Of a stretch of 64,000 nucleotides of DNA, positions 52,531 to 61,371 are shown piece after piece. The DNA is from 55-13 sp037190145 (GTDB taxonomy: Bacteria; Armatimonadota; Fimbriimonadia; Fimbriimonadales; Fimbriimonadaceae), in the NCBI GenBank assembly GCA_037190145.1, contig JBBCJU010000008.1, positions 248,001 to 312,000 of the forward strand, in the 5' to 3' direction. A program made the position numbers and the translations under genes. Each line of letters begins with the position of its first letter. Position 1 is the first letter of the stretch. The notes below the pieces were generated by a model, which was not told where the DNA came from, did no database searches, and was given only the letters and a program-made list of their open reading frames with translations.

Positions 52531-52716
52531 CTATTTTTCTCCTGGCGGTACGTTGGGATCTTGAGGGCGTCTTGAGTCATTCATGTTGTTCTTCTGCCAC
52601 TCAGGAACCTCTCCCTTTGGTAGGGGCGTATTGTCAGAGCCAGAGCTACAGCTGCATAGGGACGCTGCAATAGGAAGAAGAACGAGAACAGATAACCGTT
52701 TTTTGAATTTGTTCAT
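52531..52716 (-). CDS. Small lipoprotein, 61 aa
   Basis: It has a lipoprotein signal (LLPIAASLCSC, modified Cys near residue 21-23) and a short hydrophilic tail rich in Pro, Asn and Asp (PEWQKNNMNDSRRPQDPNVPPG). It lies 70 bases after the prepilin gene on the same strand. No family recognised. The length and the signal make it a likely real gene; a similar 'prepilin plus small lipoprotein' pair is plausible but unproven. Confidence 0.65.
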   Translation of the reverse strand: MNKFKKRLSVLVLLPIAASLCSCSSGSDNTPLPKGEVPEWQKNNMNDSRRPQDPNVPPGEK

Positions 52717-52745
52717 GGAAATGGGAGCATTTAACAGGTGAAGGA

Positions 52746-52773
52746 GGCGACCCTCGAAGATTCGAGAGTCGCC
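52746..52773 (-). terminator. Hairpin after the isolated prepilin gene
   Basis: Arms of 13 bases (ggcgaccctcgaa / ttcgagagtcgcc, one mismatch) with a 2-base loop lie 13 bases after the prepilin stop. On the minus strand no T run follows, so it may be an attenuator or mRNA 3' protector rather than a full terminator. Confidence 0.45.
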
Positions 52774-52785
52774 GTTTTGCTTAGC

Positions 52786-53646
52786 TTAGTTTGTGAAGTA
52801 GCAGTTTGGAGATGTTCCAGGCCGTGCTCCTGGAGCACAAGGAGTGTTGATGTTCTGGTGAACCCACCTTGGTGCATCTTTACAAACATAGGTTGGATTC
52901 GCCGAATCAAAGTTGCTGGCTTGTCCTGAATTGTTCGTGATGACTGCATCTGGATCAGCGCAGTATGAGCTCCAATAGCTTTGGTTGGCGGGAATAATGA
53001 AGTGATTCCAAGCCTCGTTCCAGATACCGGAACGTACCTTGATTGACTTCGCGTGGCCATCGAGGAACGCATAGTTGAACATTCCACCGTATCGGAGAGC
53101 ACTGTTGGAAGATCCCTTGAACGTGTCACCCGCAAAGCCTATTCCTAACGTAGCGCGAGGAGTGTCGTAAGTGTCGCCAAACGCAAACGTGTTCGCAACG
53201 TCAACAACCGCAGTGGTGCTGATGCCTTGGTTTCCGTTGTTGCTACTAGCTGATGGTGGAATCAAAAGACCGCCAAGATTCCAAGCATAGGGTCCCCAGT
53301 TGTAGCCGTATGCAGACAACTTATACAGACCAAGAGCGTTTCTAGTCGCGTTGGTGTCCTTATCGTCTCTTTCGCTGCTCAAAAGAATCTGAACATTCTT
53401 CATGTAGGGAAGCAGGGGTCCCCACCAGTCCAACGGAGACGAGGGTTGGTGTACCGTAATGTCATCGTAGTCGATGCAGTACATGTTCAAAGCCGTAGAT
53501 AACTGTTTGACGTTGCTTAGGCTTGCCGTTTTCTTTGCAGCTAGCTTTGCCTGAGCAAAGACTGGGAAAAGGATCGCAGCTAGAATGGCGATAATTGCAA
53601 TAACTACCAAAAGTTCAATAAGAGTAAAAGCTTTCTTGAATCGCAT
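52786..53646 (-). CDS. Isolated DUF1559-like prepilin
   Basis: This 286-residue protein has the class III leader RFKKA followed by FTLIELLVVIAIIAILAAILFPVF. The helix has Glu at +5 and continues to AQAKLAAKKTASLSNVKQL. The C-terminal part contains YAFLDGHAKSI, a variant of the H-X9-DG motif of DUF1559 proteins common in Planctomycetes and Armatimonadota. AGGAGG 4 bases before the ATG at 53646 decides the start; a longer frame would add a non-leader peptide. It lies far from the main pilus operon. It may be a substrate of PilD used on the surface rather than in a fibre. Confidence 0.85.
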   Translation of the reverse strand: MRFKKAFTLIELLVVIAIIAILAAILFPVFAQAKLAAKKTASLSNVKQLSTALNMYCIDYDDITVHQPSSPLDWWGPLLPYMKNVQILLSSERDDKDTNATRNALGLYKLSAYGYNWGPYAWNLGGLLIPPSASSNNGNQGISTTAVVDVANTFAFGDTYDTPRATLGIGFAGDTFKGSSNSALRYGGMFNYAFLDGHAKSIKVRSGIWNEAWNHFIIPANQSYWSSYCADPDAVITNNSGQASNFDSANPTYVCKDAPRWVHQNINTPCAPGARPGTSPNCYFTN

Positions 53647-53751
53647 AAGTCCTCCTGGGACAGGAAGATCATATGCAGTCACTGTTAAGGCACTGTTGCG
53701 CCTGCATTAAGGTTTTGCAAACGTTCGGTTAAGAGTACGTTGGCAATAAAA

Positions 53752-53781
53752 ATGCCCTCATCTGAAGCCAGATGAGGGCAT
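53752..53781 (-). terminator. Intrinsic terminator of the 235-aa secreted protein
   Basis: A perfect 13-bp stem (atgccctcatctg / cagatgagggcat), read on the minus strand, is followed by TTTTTATT. Confidence 0.9.
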
Positions 53782-53800
53782 CATTTGTACGGAAGGGCGA

Positions 53801-54508
53801 TTAGCCTTCTCGAGTCATAGTGAACTTAGCGTTGATGGGCATCGGAGCACCGGGGAAGGGCATGTTTTTCCATGTTCCTTCGCTCTTCACCAAAGTTCCA
53901 TCCTTCTTGTTAACCCAGGTAGTGGCTTCGCAAACTGGGGCTGCATCGCCGCCTTCCAGTTCTTTGGTGGTGTACTTAATCTTGTAGCACTCGTAGTTGC
54001 CGACTTTCTCTTCCGCCTCTACTTTGTAGGTTCCTTTGGAAAGATTAACGCCAGTCTTGGCATCCTTCTTATAATCAATCTCCCATGTATCGCCTACTTT
54101 TACAGCCTTGTCGGTTACAACAAAGGTAGTTAGAGTTGCCGTTCGATAGACATCGCCGCCAGCCTCTTCGGCCTTAATGTCCACGATCTCGCCGGTGGCT
54201 TTATAGGTGAATGTTTGAGTCGCTGTAGGAGCGTCCATCTCTTGACCACCTGCAGAAATTTTACCTTCGCTTTGAGTGGACTCAACAACATAATTTCCGT
54301 CGGGCTCAACCTTAGAAACTTTCTCAGAGACAAGAACCGTGAAGGTCGCTTCAATCCCGCTTAGATCGACATCAGCTTTCAATCGATACTTGGCGGCATC
54401 ACCGACTTTGGCGGTGCGCTTAAGGTTAATGCCATCTTGGACGGCTAGGGCTACTACGGAAAGCGCCGCTACGACAAAGCCAATGCTGGTCTTTTTGAAT
54501 GTATTCAT
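53801..54508 (-). CDS. Secreted beta-rich protein of unknown function, 235 aa
   Basis: It has a signal peptide (FKKTSIGFVVAALSVVALA) cut near residue 23. The rest is alternating Lys, Thr, Val and Gly strands (TAKVGDAAKYRLKADVDL, ESTQSEGKISAGGQE, VKVGDTWEIDYKK), likely a beta-clam or lipocalin-like barrel; several bacterial DUFs with a 'KVGDTW' motif look like this. Its Cys pair (YECYK, VCEAT) could form a disulfide. Start ATG. Monocistronic, with its own terminator. Confidence 0.75.
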   Translation of the reverse strand: MNTFKKTSIGFVVAALSVVALAVQDGINLKRTAKVGDAAKYRLKADVDLSGIEATFTVLVSEKVSKVEPDGNYVVESTQSEGKISAGGQEMDAPTATQTFTYKATGEIVDIKAEEAGGDVYRTATLTTFVVTDKAVKVGDTWEIDYKKDAKTGVNLSKGTYKVEAEEKVGNYECYKIKYTTKELEGGDAAPVCEATTWVNKKDGTLVKSEGTWKNMPFPGAPMPINAKFTMTREG

Positions 54509-54638
54509 GTTTTTGCAAACCTCAATGTTGGCGGGATTGTACTAGGGGCACAAAAATTTGCCAAATGGTTGAGGCCTATGTCCCTATACTACTGCGGAGG
54601 TGAATTGGTTACACCGATTCCGTCAAACTTAACCTAAA

Positions 54639-54863
54639 GTGGAGCAAATAGGCAAGGCCTTGGTGGTGGGAGGATTCGCGATTGCCGCCATTGGTGGGCT
54701 GATGTGGAGTGGCGTGTTGAATAAAGTTCCATTCGGCAAGCTGCCGGGCGATGTTGCCATCGAGAAGGATGGTGTTTCGGTTTACTTCCCAATCGTTACG
54801 ATGCTGCTTATCTCGGGCATTCTCTCCTTTATTCTCTGGCTTGTGGGAGCGCTTCGTAGATGA
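54639..54863 (+). CDS. DUF2905 membrane protein
   Basis: This 74-residue protein has two membrane helices (about 8-26 and 48-70) and the family motif GKLPGDVAIEKDGVSVYFP between them. Function of the family is unknown. The GTG start is not strongly supported by a ribosome site. The stop overlaps the ATG of the HAD gene (ATGA). In many bacteria DUF2905 genes neighbour ruvB and queA; here queA is two genes downstream. Confidence 0.88.
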   Translation: MEQIGKALVVGGFAIAAIGGLMWSGVLNKVPFGKLPGDVAIEKDGVSVYFPIVTMLLISGILSFILWLVGALRR

Positions 54864-55564
54864 AGCCGAAAGTCGTAAGTTTCGATTGTGCTCAGACTCT
54901 GCTAGAGGTGGATTGGTCCATGCGTCGCTACATTGCCGATGTGTGCGCGCACATGGAGCTCGAGATTCCTCTAGAGGGCGCCTCTATCTACGAGGATATG
55001 TATCACACTCGTCAAAACGAGTTTCTCACTGTTAATCAAACTCGAAATCAAGAAGAATGTGAGCGGTGGTGGATTCGCTTGGGCGAAGATTGGTTGAGAG
55101 CCATCGGCAAGGACCCTGGGTTGGCTCCACAACTGCAAACGGTCTCCGATGAAGTGGGATTCGGGCCTAATTCGATTCTCTTTCGCGTCTATGACGATGT
55201 GATCCCAACGCTGGAAAACCTGGCAGAGATGGGGATTCGAGTGGCGGTTTTATCAAACTGGGATCATTCTCTGCACAAGGCATTGCGGGGGCAGGGGATT
55301 TATGATCGGTTTGAATTGGTCATCGCCTCACTGGAGGAAGGTTTTGAAAAGCCTGATCCTCGAATGTTTGAACGAGTAACCGAATTTTTTGGTGTAAAGG
55401 CGGATGAAGTGATGCACGTCGGAGATAATCCCATAGATGACTTTGAGGGTGCCACCCAGTTTGGGATGCGTGCTGTTCTAATAGATCGCGGACGACAAGA
55501 ACTTTTGGAACCTTGGATCAATGATCTTTCGCATCTTCCGGGAGCTTTTTCTTGGAACGGTTAA
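54860..55564 (+). CDS. HAD-superfamily hydrolase (HDHD3-like)
   Basis: This 234-residue protein has a Rossmann core with a helical cap. Motif I reads FDCAQTL, with the nucleophile Asp but not the usual second Asp, as in HDHD3-type proteins. Motif II is LSNWDHSL, motif III the Lys in GFEKPDPRMF, and motif IV HVGDNPIDDFEGA. The likely activity is phosphatase or haloacid-type hydrolysis; substrate unknown. It overlaps DUF2905 upstream and the queA TTG start downstream, so it is in one operon with both. Confidence 0.87.
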   Translation: MKPKVVSFDCAQTLLEVDWSMRRYIADVCAHMELEIPLEGASIYEDMYHTRQNEFLTVNQTRNQEECERWWIRLGEDWLRAIGKDPGLAPQLQTVSDEVGFGPNSILFRVYDDVIPTLENLAEMGIRVAVLSNWDHSLHKALRGQGIYDRFELVIASLEEGFEKPDPRMFERVTEFFGVKADEVMHVGDNPIDDFEGATQFGMRAVLIDRGRQELLEPWINDLSHLPGAFSWNG

Positions 55565-56565
55565 GCGACTACGACTACCAGCTTCCAGAAGAACTGATAG
55601 CCCAGACGCCGCTTGAGGATCGGTCGAGTTCTCGACTGTTGCAATTGGATCGAAACTCTGGGACGCTATCGGATCGTCATTTTCGCGACGTCCTCAATCT
55701 GCTGCAGGCAGGTGATTTGCTGGTTTGGAACAATACTCGAGTCACTGCGCTTCGTCTGTTTGGACAAAAGCCAACCGGAGGGGCTGTGGAAGCCCTTCTA
55801 TTGCAGGAAGTAGAACCTGGTGTTTTCACAGCGTTGGTGAAGCCTGGAAAGCGGCTAAAGCCAGGAGCCAAGATTGAGTTTCCCGGAGGCTTGGTTGCCG
55901 AAGTAAGTCGAAATCTAGAAGAGCCGATCAAAGAGATTCGTTTTCTTGACAAAGAAGGGCTTGCATCTCGATTGCAGGAGTTTGGCCAGGTGCCGCTGCC
56001 ACCGTATATACAAGAGCGTCTGTCTGATCCAGAGAGGTACCAAACGGTTTATGCGACCAGTGGGGGGAGTGCTGCTGCACCGACGGCTGGCCTGCACTTT
56101 ACTCCGGAGCTTATCGAGCAGCTTGGGGAACGAGGAGTCGCTATGGCTAGTGTCAGCTTAGATGTCAGCCTCGATACTTTTCGCCCAGTGATGGTGGAAG
56201 ACTTGGATGATCACAGGATGCACGGAGAGGTTTGCCGGGTGTCAGAGGAAACGGCGGCCGCAATAGAGAATTGTACGGGGCGAATCATTGCGGTTGGTAC
56301 AACAACCGCGCGAACCCTTGAGTCATTTGCCATTGGTCCCCGTCGGGTGGAAGCAGGAGAAAAGCGAACTAGCATCTTTATTCGTCCTGGTTACGAATGG
56401 CGGATAGTGGAGGGGCTTTTTACGAATTTTCATATGCCCAAAACCACGATGATGATGATGATAAGTGCGTTAGCCGGAAGACAAAACATTATTAGGGCGT
56501 ATGCTCACGCCACACAGCATCGTTACCGGTTTCTCAGCTTTGGCGACTCGATGTTGATTTTGTAG
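55552..56565 (+). CDS. queA: tRNA preQ1(34) S-adenosylmethionine ribosyltransferase-isomerase
   Basis: This 337-residue enzyme builds epoxyqueuosine in tRNA. It has SDYDYQLPEELIAQTPLEDR at the start, VWNNTRVTALRLFG, APTAGLHFTPEL, VSLDVSLDTFRPV, the MHGEVC site and NFHMPKTTM near the end. The TTG start, 4 codons into the end of the HAD gene, has GGGAG about 8 bases upstream and gives the family N terminus. Length is normal. Confidence 0.97.
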   Translation: MERLSDYDYQLPEELIAQTPLEDRSSSRLLQLDRNSGTLSDRHFRDVLNLLQAGDLLVWNNTRVTALRLFGQKPTGGAVEALLLQEVEPGVFTALVKPGKRLKPGAKIEFPGGLVAEVSRNLEEPIKEIRFLDKEGLASRLQEFGQVPLPPYIQERLSDPERYQTVYATSGGSAAAPTAGLHFTPELIEQLGERGVAMASVSLDVSLDTFRPVMVEDLDDHRMHGEVCRVSEETAAAIENCTGRIIAVGTTTARTLESFAIGPRRVEAGEKRTSIFIRPGYEWRIVEGLFTNFHMPKTTMMMMISALAGRQNIIRAYAHATQHRYRFLSFGDSMLIL

Positions 56566-56588
56566 AGGCTTAACCAGCTAAAACTACG

Positions 56589-56636
56589 TCTTGATGGGCG
56601 GGATTCGAGTGTTTCCAGCGAGTACACTCTTGATGG
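56589..56636 (+). promoter_or_regulatory. Candidate autoregulatory operator upstream of the HTH gene
   Basis: A 9-base direct repeat TCTTGATGG occurs at 56589-56597 and 56628-56636. Between lie an inverted repeat (GAGTGT, 56607-56612; ACACTC, 56624-56629) and the palindrome GAGTACACTC (56620-56629). The block ends 18 bases before the start of the regulator gene. Confidence 0.4.
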
Positions 56637-56654
56637 CCAACGAGGTTAAACAAT

Positions 56655-57215
56655 TTGAAGACGAACGAATTTGATCCCCTGGAGTACATTGAAAACGGTT
56701 TTCTTGATACTAAGCAGGCAAAGACAGACGCCGCCGCAAGTGTAGCGGTTCCGACAATCAAGGAATATCTAGGGATCGATTCTAGTGATCCAGCGCCGGG
56801 TGAAGACGCTTCACCCAAGCCAAAGTTCCGAAAGACGGTGATGAGTGCGCCTCGTCCACGTAGAGCGCGCACCGCGACGCCAGAGCGGACAATTGACCCT
56901 CAGCTTCAAATTGTGTGGGAGGCTCTTCCCAAGAACATTGAGTTCCTTTGTGGCTTCTTTGATGACTCCGTCACTGCAAATTACTACCGCGGTGAGTTTA
57001 AAGAGTCTAGAGAGGAACTCATCAAGCGTCTTCTTGATCCAGAGCTGACTCTAGAAGAGACCAGTCGACTTCTTGGCGTTTGCCCAGCTACGGTTCGGAG
57101 ATACACAAACCGAAAGTGGCTGACGCATCACCGAACTCAGGGCGGACAGCGCCGATTCCGTCTGAGCGACATTGTTAAGTTTGTTGAAACTCACGGGCGA
57201 TTCCCAGAAGAGTGA
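56655..57215 (+). CDS. MerR/BldC-like DNA-binding protein
   Basis: This 186-residue protein ends in a winged helix-turn-helix of the excisionase/MerR type (about 130-180: TLEETSRLLGVCPATVRRYT, then GGQRRFRLSDIVKFV). The first 75 residues are acidic and disordered with a basic Arg-rich patch (PRPRRARTATPE). A middle helical region (about 80-125) is unassigned. It should bind DNA; the target is unknown, but repeats directly upstream suggest autoregulation. The TTG start has GAGG about 9 bases upstream. Confidence 0.82.
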   Translation: MKTNEFDPLEYIENGFLDTKQAKTDAAASVAVPTIKEYLGIDSSDPAPGEDASPKPKFRKTVMSAPRPRRARTATPERTIDPQLQIVWEALPKNIEFLCGFFDDSVTANYYRGEFKESREELIKRLLDPELTLEETSRLLGVCPATVRRYTNRKWLTHHRTQGGQRRFRLSDIVKFVETHGRFPEE

Positions 57216-57281
57216 TCGGTAAGCCTTCCGGGGCCTCATAGTCCGGGAGGATTTATCGTAGAAACTACGAATGCAACGCAT

Positions 57282-57321
57282 AACCTCACCCGATTTTGGA
57301 CATCCATTGGGTGAGGTTTTT
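57282..57321 (+). terminator. Intrinsic terminator of the HTH gene
   Basis: AACCTCACCC pairs with GGGTGAGGTT (loop 17 bases) and is followed by TTTTTC. A smaller hairpin (cgtag/ctacg) lies at about 57257-57269. Confidence 0.8.
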
Positions 57322-57375
57322 CATTTGTTGAGCCCGTGTTTTCCTCTCCAAGTCCAATCACGGAGGACTTGATCT

Positions 57376-58560
57376 GTGGAACGACCCCTCAGAATTGCGA
57401 TCTTTTCGGATAGTGCGCTCCCTATCTTAAATGGAGTTAGTATCTCTATTGACTCCTTGATCGCGGAGTTAAGAAATCGCGGCCATTCAGTTCATCTCTT
57501 TACCGCGCGGCATCCAAAGGCAAATAGAGCGGAACCCAACACCTATCGATTCCGCGCCATTGAAACTCCTTGGACTAAGGGGTACCCCCTGGCATTTCCG
57601 CCGTTTTACCGGATGCTCCTCAAGTTTCGACGGCATGAATTTGATATCATCCACACGCATACTCCCTTTACGATTGGATTTGTGGGGATGCGCTGGGCCG
57701 AGTCTCACCGTATCCCAATTGTCTCCACTTATCACACGCTCTATGACCGATATGTTCATTACATCCCGTATGTGCCAAGGCGCTACATTCGGTTTAAGCT
57801 CGCGAAACACACCAATTTTTATTACAACCAAGTGGACCATGTGATCACGCCAAGCGATGCCGCGATGAAATGGCTACGACGGCACTCTGTTAATACTCCG
57901 GCTACCGTCATTCCAACCGCAGCTCTGCCTCGTCAATTCTTTGATCGCAGTGAGCTAAGGCAAAAGCTTGGCATTCCTCCGGATCAAAAAATCCTGCTCT
58001 ATGTGGGGAGGTTGGCAAGGGAGAAAAACATGGAGACGCTTTTCAAAATGGCTTCTCTGGCTTTTACTACTGATCCGAGTCTTCGTCTTTGGTTGGTGGG
58101 TGATGGTCCTTTCCGCGGCGAATGTGTGAGGATTGCTCGTGACCTTGGAATTGGAGATCGGGTGAACTTTGTTGGATTTGTGCCGCGAGACCAAGTCGAT
58201 CAATACTATGCTGCGGCCGACCTGTTTGTCTTCTCATCTATCACCGAAACTCAAGGATTGGTGGTGCAAGAAGCAATGACCTACGGACTTCCGGCGGTGG
58301 CTGTCTTGGGCGGAGGCGCGAGTGAAGGAATTGAGGACGGGCAGAACGGATTTGTGGTGAAAAATGATCCTGTTACGTTCGCAGAGCGAGTCATCGAGTT
58401 ATGCCGAGATGAGGATTTGTTGACTCAATTGGGAGAAGGTGCGGCTAAAACATCAAGGGTTCTGGGAACGGGCTCGATGTGCGATCGGGTGATCGATGTA
58501 TACCAACAAGTTTTAACCGCAGGAGAGAGTCATTCGCAAAAAGAGGTTCTGCATGTCTAA
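57376..58560 (+). CDS. GT4-family glycosyltransferase
   Basis: This 394-residue GT-B enzyme has an N-terminal domain with NGVSISIDSLIAEL and IIHTHTPFTIGF. The C-terminal nucleotide-sugar domain shows LLYVGRLAREKNM, GDGPFRGE and FSSITETQGLVVQEAM (the EX7E region). The pattern resembles diacylglycerol glucosyltransferases and mannosyltransferases of the WsaF/Ugt type; the sugar cannot be told. GGAGG lies 10 bases before the GTG start. The stop overlaps the ATG of the membrane protein, so the two form a coupled pair. Confidence 0.9.
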   Translation: MERPLRIAIFSDSALPILNGVSISIDSLIAELRNRGHSVHLFTARHPKANRAEPNTYRFRAIETPWTKGYPLAFPPFYRMLLKFRRHEFDIIHTHTPFTIGFVGMRWAESHRIPIVSTYHTLYDRYVHYIPYVPRRYIRFKLAKHTNFYYNQVDHVITPSDAAMKWLRRHSVNTPATVIPTAALPRQFFDRSELRQKLGIPPDQKILLYVGRLAREKNMETLFKMASLAFTTDPSLRLWLVGDGPFRGECVRIARDLGIGDRVNFVGFVPRDQVDQYYAAADLFVFSSITETQGLVVQEAMTYGLPAVAVLGGGASEGIEDGQNGFVVKNDPVTFAERVIELCRDEDLLTQLGEGAAKTSRVLGTGSMCDRVIDVYQQVLTAGESHSQKEVLHV

Positions 58561-59506
58561 GGGGTTGCTTGCCTTCTTCGGCACACTGGGATTGTTGGCG
58601 GTCTTGCGCATTCTCATGTCCTTCTTACTGGTGCCAGAATCTCTGGCGCTTCCCGTGAGTTTTCTTATCACTGTGGCATTCGTGGCGTTGCCGGTTTTAG
58701 CTCTATTCCGAGCCGGAAGCCACCTGTGGACGGCAAAATTGGCGGTCGCATTTATTGCGATTGGTATGGCGCTTCAGTTCTTGGTTCCAATGCTTAATCC
58801 TGCGGGACGAGGATTGGGGGCCATCTTTGTTTCTGCTATCGCTCAGCAGGGGTTGCCCATGTGGACGGTGGGGCTAGGCGCAGGGCTGGCTCTCTTGCTG
58901 AAGGACAAGAATATGCTTCTGCCGGTGGCCATATTCTTGGTCTTATTCGATATATTTTTGGTATTCACCCCAGTTGGATTTGTCCAGCAATTGATGAAGA
59001 GCCACCCTAAGCTCTTGCCTGCGATGGCACATCAGATTCCGATGGTTACCACCAAGCCTCAAGAGACAGGGGTTCCAGTTGGGACGTTTGCGTACATTGG
59101 CCCTGCCGATTTTCTTTTCATGGGCATGTTCTTTGTGGCGGTTTTCCGGTTTGGAATGCGCAGTAAAGAGACTTTCCGATGGCTACTTGTCGCGTTGGCG
59201 TTATACATTCCGTTGGCTCTGGTGGTGGGAGCCATTCCCCTGCTGGTCCCGATCGGTCTGTCGGTTCTTTTGGTGAACCTCCGTGAGTTCAAGATGAATA
59301 CGGAGGAGAAAATCTCTACGGCTTTGGTGGCAGCAATGGGCATAGGCATCATCATCTGGTCAGCCAATCGGCCCAAGCCGGTCATTGTGCCTGATCCTGT
59401 GTCGCCAGAGCAATCGGATAAAGCGCTGGGTGATCTTCCCGATCAGCGGCCTTGGACACCCAATGAGCCAGAAGCGCCTCCCGCAGTGAAAGCTGCTCCG
59501 ATGTAG
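58553..59506 (+). CDS. Multi-helix membrane protein with paired intramembrane Asp
   Basis: This 317-residue protein has about nine predicted membrane helices and a Pro-rich C-terminal tail (about 280-317). Two Asp residues lie in or near helices: VLFDIFLVFTPVG (about residue 128) and IGPADFLFMGMFF (about 186). IPLLVP follows about 40 residues later. The arrangement recalls presenilin/signal-peptide-peptidase proteases (YD, GxGD, PAL), but the GxGD is GPAD and the YD is FD. I do not claim the family. It is translationally coupled to the GT4 gene. Confidence 0.7.
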   Translation: MSKGLLAFFGTLGLLAVLRILMSFLLVPESLALPVSFLITVAFVALPVLALFRAGSHLWTAKLAVAFIAIGMALQFLVPMLNPAGRGLGAIFVSAIAQQGLPMWTVGLGAGLALLLKDKNMLLPVAIFLVLFDIFLVFTPVGFVQQLMKSHPKLLPAMAHQIPMVTTKPQETGVPVGTFAYIGPADFLFMGMFFVAVFRFGMRSKETFRWLLVALALYIPLALVVGAIPLLVPIGLSVLLVNLREFKMNTEEKISTALVAAMGIGIIIWSANRPKPVIVPDPVSPEQSDKALGDLPDQRPWTPNEPEAPPAVKAAPM

Positions 59507-59556
59507 AGTTAGGTTTAACCCCGTTTTAACCTGCAAATCTAGAAGAATGGACTGGC

Positions 59557-61371
59557 ATGCTTTCGACAGTCCTTTTCTCGCTAGTCCTTTCTCAGTCTCC
59601 TATCCAACCTGTAGCTTATTGGAAGATTCAAGAGTCGAGATACATGGATGGTGAGATCATTGCCGCCAAAGGGCCAAGCCTCATGGTCTCCGGATTTCCG
59701 AAGGCGGAAAGAGTGGGTGTGGAGGATGGCTTGCGCTTGATGAGCGAAGCGGATGCGCTTGTCTATCCATGGGATTCTCGGCGTCAGTGGCCGCAGATGC
59801 CAAAGCGAGATTTCACCGCCTCTGTTTGGTTTTCAGGATCAAGCTTTGCGGGCGAGCAGGGAGTGATGGCTTGTATCTTTCAGCCCAAAGAAGGTTTGAC
59901 CGGTTGGCGAATGATTGTGCGAGATGGAAAACCGGAGTTCACGTTGGCCAATCAAGGCGGCGAGACAGGCACAAAAGGTGAGAAAACGATCCAAGCTCCA
60001 ATCAGCCTTAAGCCCGTAAATCTACATCGACTTGATGCCGCCTATGATGGAGGTCAAATCCGATTCTATGTAGACGGTAAAGAGGTTGGCTCGCAGACGG
60101 CAAATCTGGGAGAGATTGTCTATAACAATCGGGCTGGCGTTTGTCTGGGGGACTGGTGGGAGGGACCGCGAAGCTTCCACTTTTCAGGTTTCTATTCCCG
60201 GGCTGCTCTGTTTGATAAAGCCTTGACGCCTCAACAGGTAAATGAAGCTTTGAAGGCAACGCCAACGACTTCAATGCCTTCAGAAGGCTCTATGGAAAAC
60301 AATATGCTCATCGAGCCGTACTTTCAATATCCAACTGTCGACTCGGCTACGGTGATGTGGAAGACGAGTCGAACCTCCACATCGATTGTGAGGGTCGGAG
60401 AGTCCACTACCAGTTTTCGTCAAGTGCAAGGGAAGCCGGGACGAATCCATGAAGTTAAGGTGGATGGGCTCAAACCTTCCACAACCTACTTCGTTCAAGT
60501 TGAGTCAACAGCAGATTCCAAAGTGGTGGAGAGTTCTTGGTCCAGCTTCCGAACTGCGGCAAAGCCAGGAACACCGATTAAGTTTTCAGTGGTGGGTGAT
60601 ACTCAAGATAATCCAGCCGTGAATAAGATTGTCGCTGCCGGCATGTTTGCCGAACGTCCGGACTTCGGCCTGATTGTCGGAGATCTCGTCGGTTTGGGCT
60701 GGTCTATGGCTCAATGGGAAAAGGACTTTTTTGGCAGTATGAGGCCGTTCTTATCTCACGTTCCTTTACTGCCTGTTTTGGGTAACCACGAGCGAAACGC
60801 CCGTATCTATTACGATCTGATGTCGGTACCAGCGCCTGAGTTCTATTACACCTATACAAGTGGGGATGCTCAGATATGGGTTATTGATACGGAGCACGAC
60901 ATCGTCGCCACATCGGAGCAGTATCGCTGGCTGGATAAATCGCTAAGTGAATCCAAAGCTAAGTGGAAGATCGTGGCTCATCACTTTCCGCCTTATTCCT
61001 CCGACTTTGATGATTACGGGCAATCCCTAGTGGGGCCAATTAGGGGCGGCGACTTACGAGTTCGACCGTTGTCGGCTCTCTATGATAAGCATGGGGTAGA
61101 TCTTTGCTTCTCTGGACACATCCACTCGTACGAGAGAACTTATCCGATGCGAAACGGTCAAATTGCTCTCGATGGTAAAGGCACCATCTACATGGTTGTA
61201 GGGGGTGGCGGTGGAGGGCTAGAGCAATTTGCTGCTACTCGCCAAACTTATAGCCATACAGTACGTACCGGACATCATTTTGGAACTGTATCCGCCGATG
61301 CCCGTAAGCTTGAATTCAAGGCTTTCGACCAAGAAGGAAGATTGTTCGACTCATTTTCGCTTACGAAGTGA
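59557..61371 (+). CDS. Secreted LamG-fused purple-acid-phosphatase-like metallophosphatase
   Basis: This 604-residue protein has a short signal peptide (STVLFSLVLSQS). A LamG/concanavalin-like domain follows (about 25-245, with FTASVWFSG and HRLDAAYDGGQIRFYVDG). Next is a fibronectin-like purple-acid-phosphatase N domain (about 255-345, VDSATVMWKTSRTSTS, GLKPSTTYFVQVES). The calcineurin-like catalytic domain (about 350-570) has metal motifs VVGDTQDN, VGDLVGLG, LGNHERN, AHHFPP and GHIHSYER. It probably hydrolyses phosphomonoesters outside the cell. Its 3' end overlaps the convergent HMG-CoA lyase gene by 11 bases. Confidence 0.9.
   Translation: MLSTVLFSLVLSQSPIQPVAYWKIQESRYMDGEIIAAKGPSLMVSGFPKAERVGVEDGLRLMSEADALVYPWDSRRQWPQMPKRDFTASVWFSGSSFAGEQGVMACIFQPKEGLTGWRMIVRDGKPEFTLANQGGETGTKGEKTIQAPISLKPVNLHRLDAAYDGGQIRFYVDGKEVGSQTANLGEIVYNNRAGVCLGDWWEGPRSFHFSGFYSRAALFDKALTPQQVNEALKATPTTSMPSEGSMENNMLIEPYFQYPTVDSATVMWKTSRTSTSIVRVGESTTSFRQVQGKPGRIHEVKVDGLKPSTTYFVQVESTADSKVVESSWSSFRTAAKPGTPIKFSVVGDTQDNPAVNKIVAAGMFAERPDFGLIVGDLVGLGWSMAQWEKDFFGSMRPFLSHVPLLPVLGNHERNARIYYDLMSVPAPEFYYTYTSGDAQIWVIDTEHDIVATSEQYRWLDKSLSESKAKWKIVAHHFPPYSSDFDDYGQSLVGPIRGGDLRVRPLSALYDKHGVDLCFSGHIHSYERTYPMRNGQIALDGKGTIYMVVGGGGGGLEQFAATRQTYSHTVRTGHHFGTVSADARKLEFKAFDQEGRLFDSFSLTK

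Noticed and set aside
53801..54508. Antisense frame (54130-54354) and plus-strand frame (54339-54545)
   Set aside because: Shadows of the secreted 235-aa gene, which has a good signal peptide and terminator.
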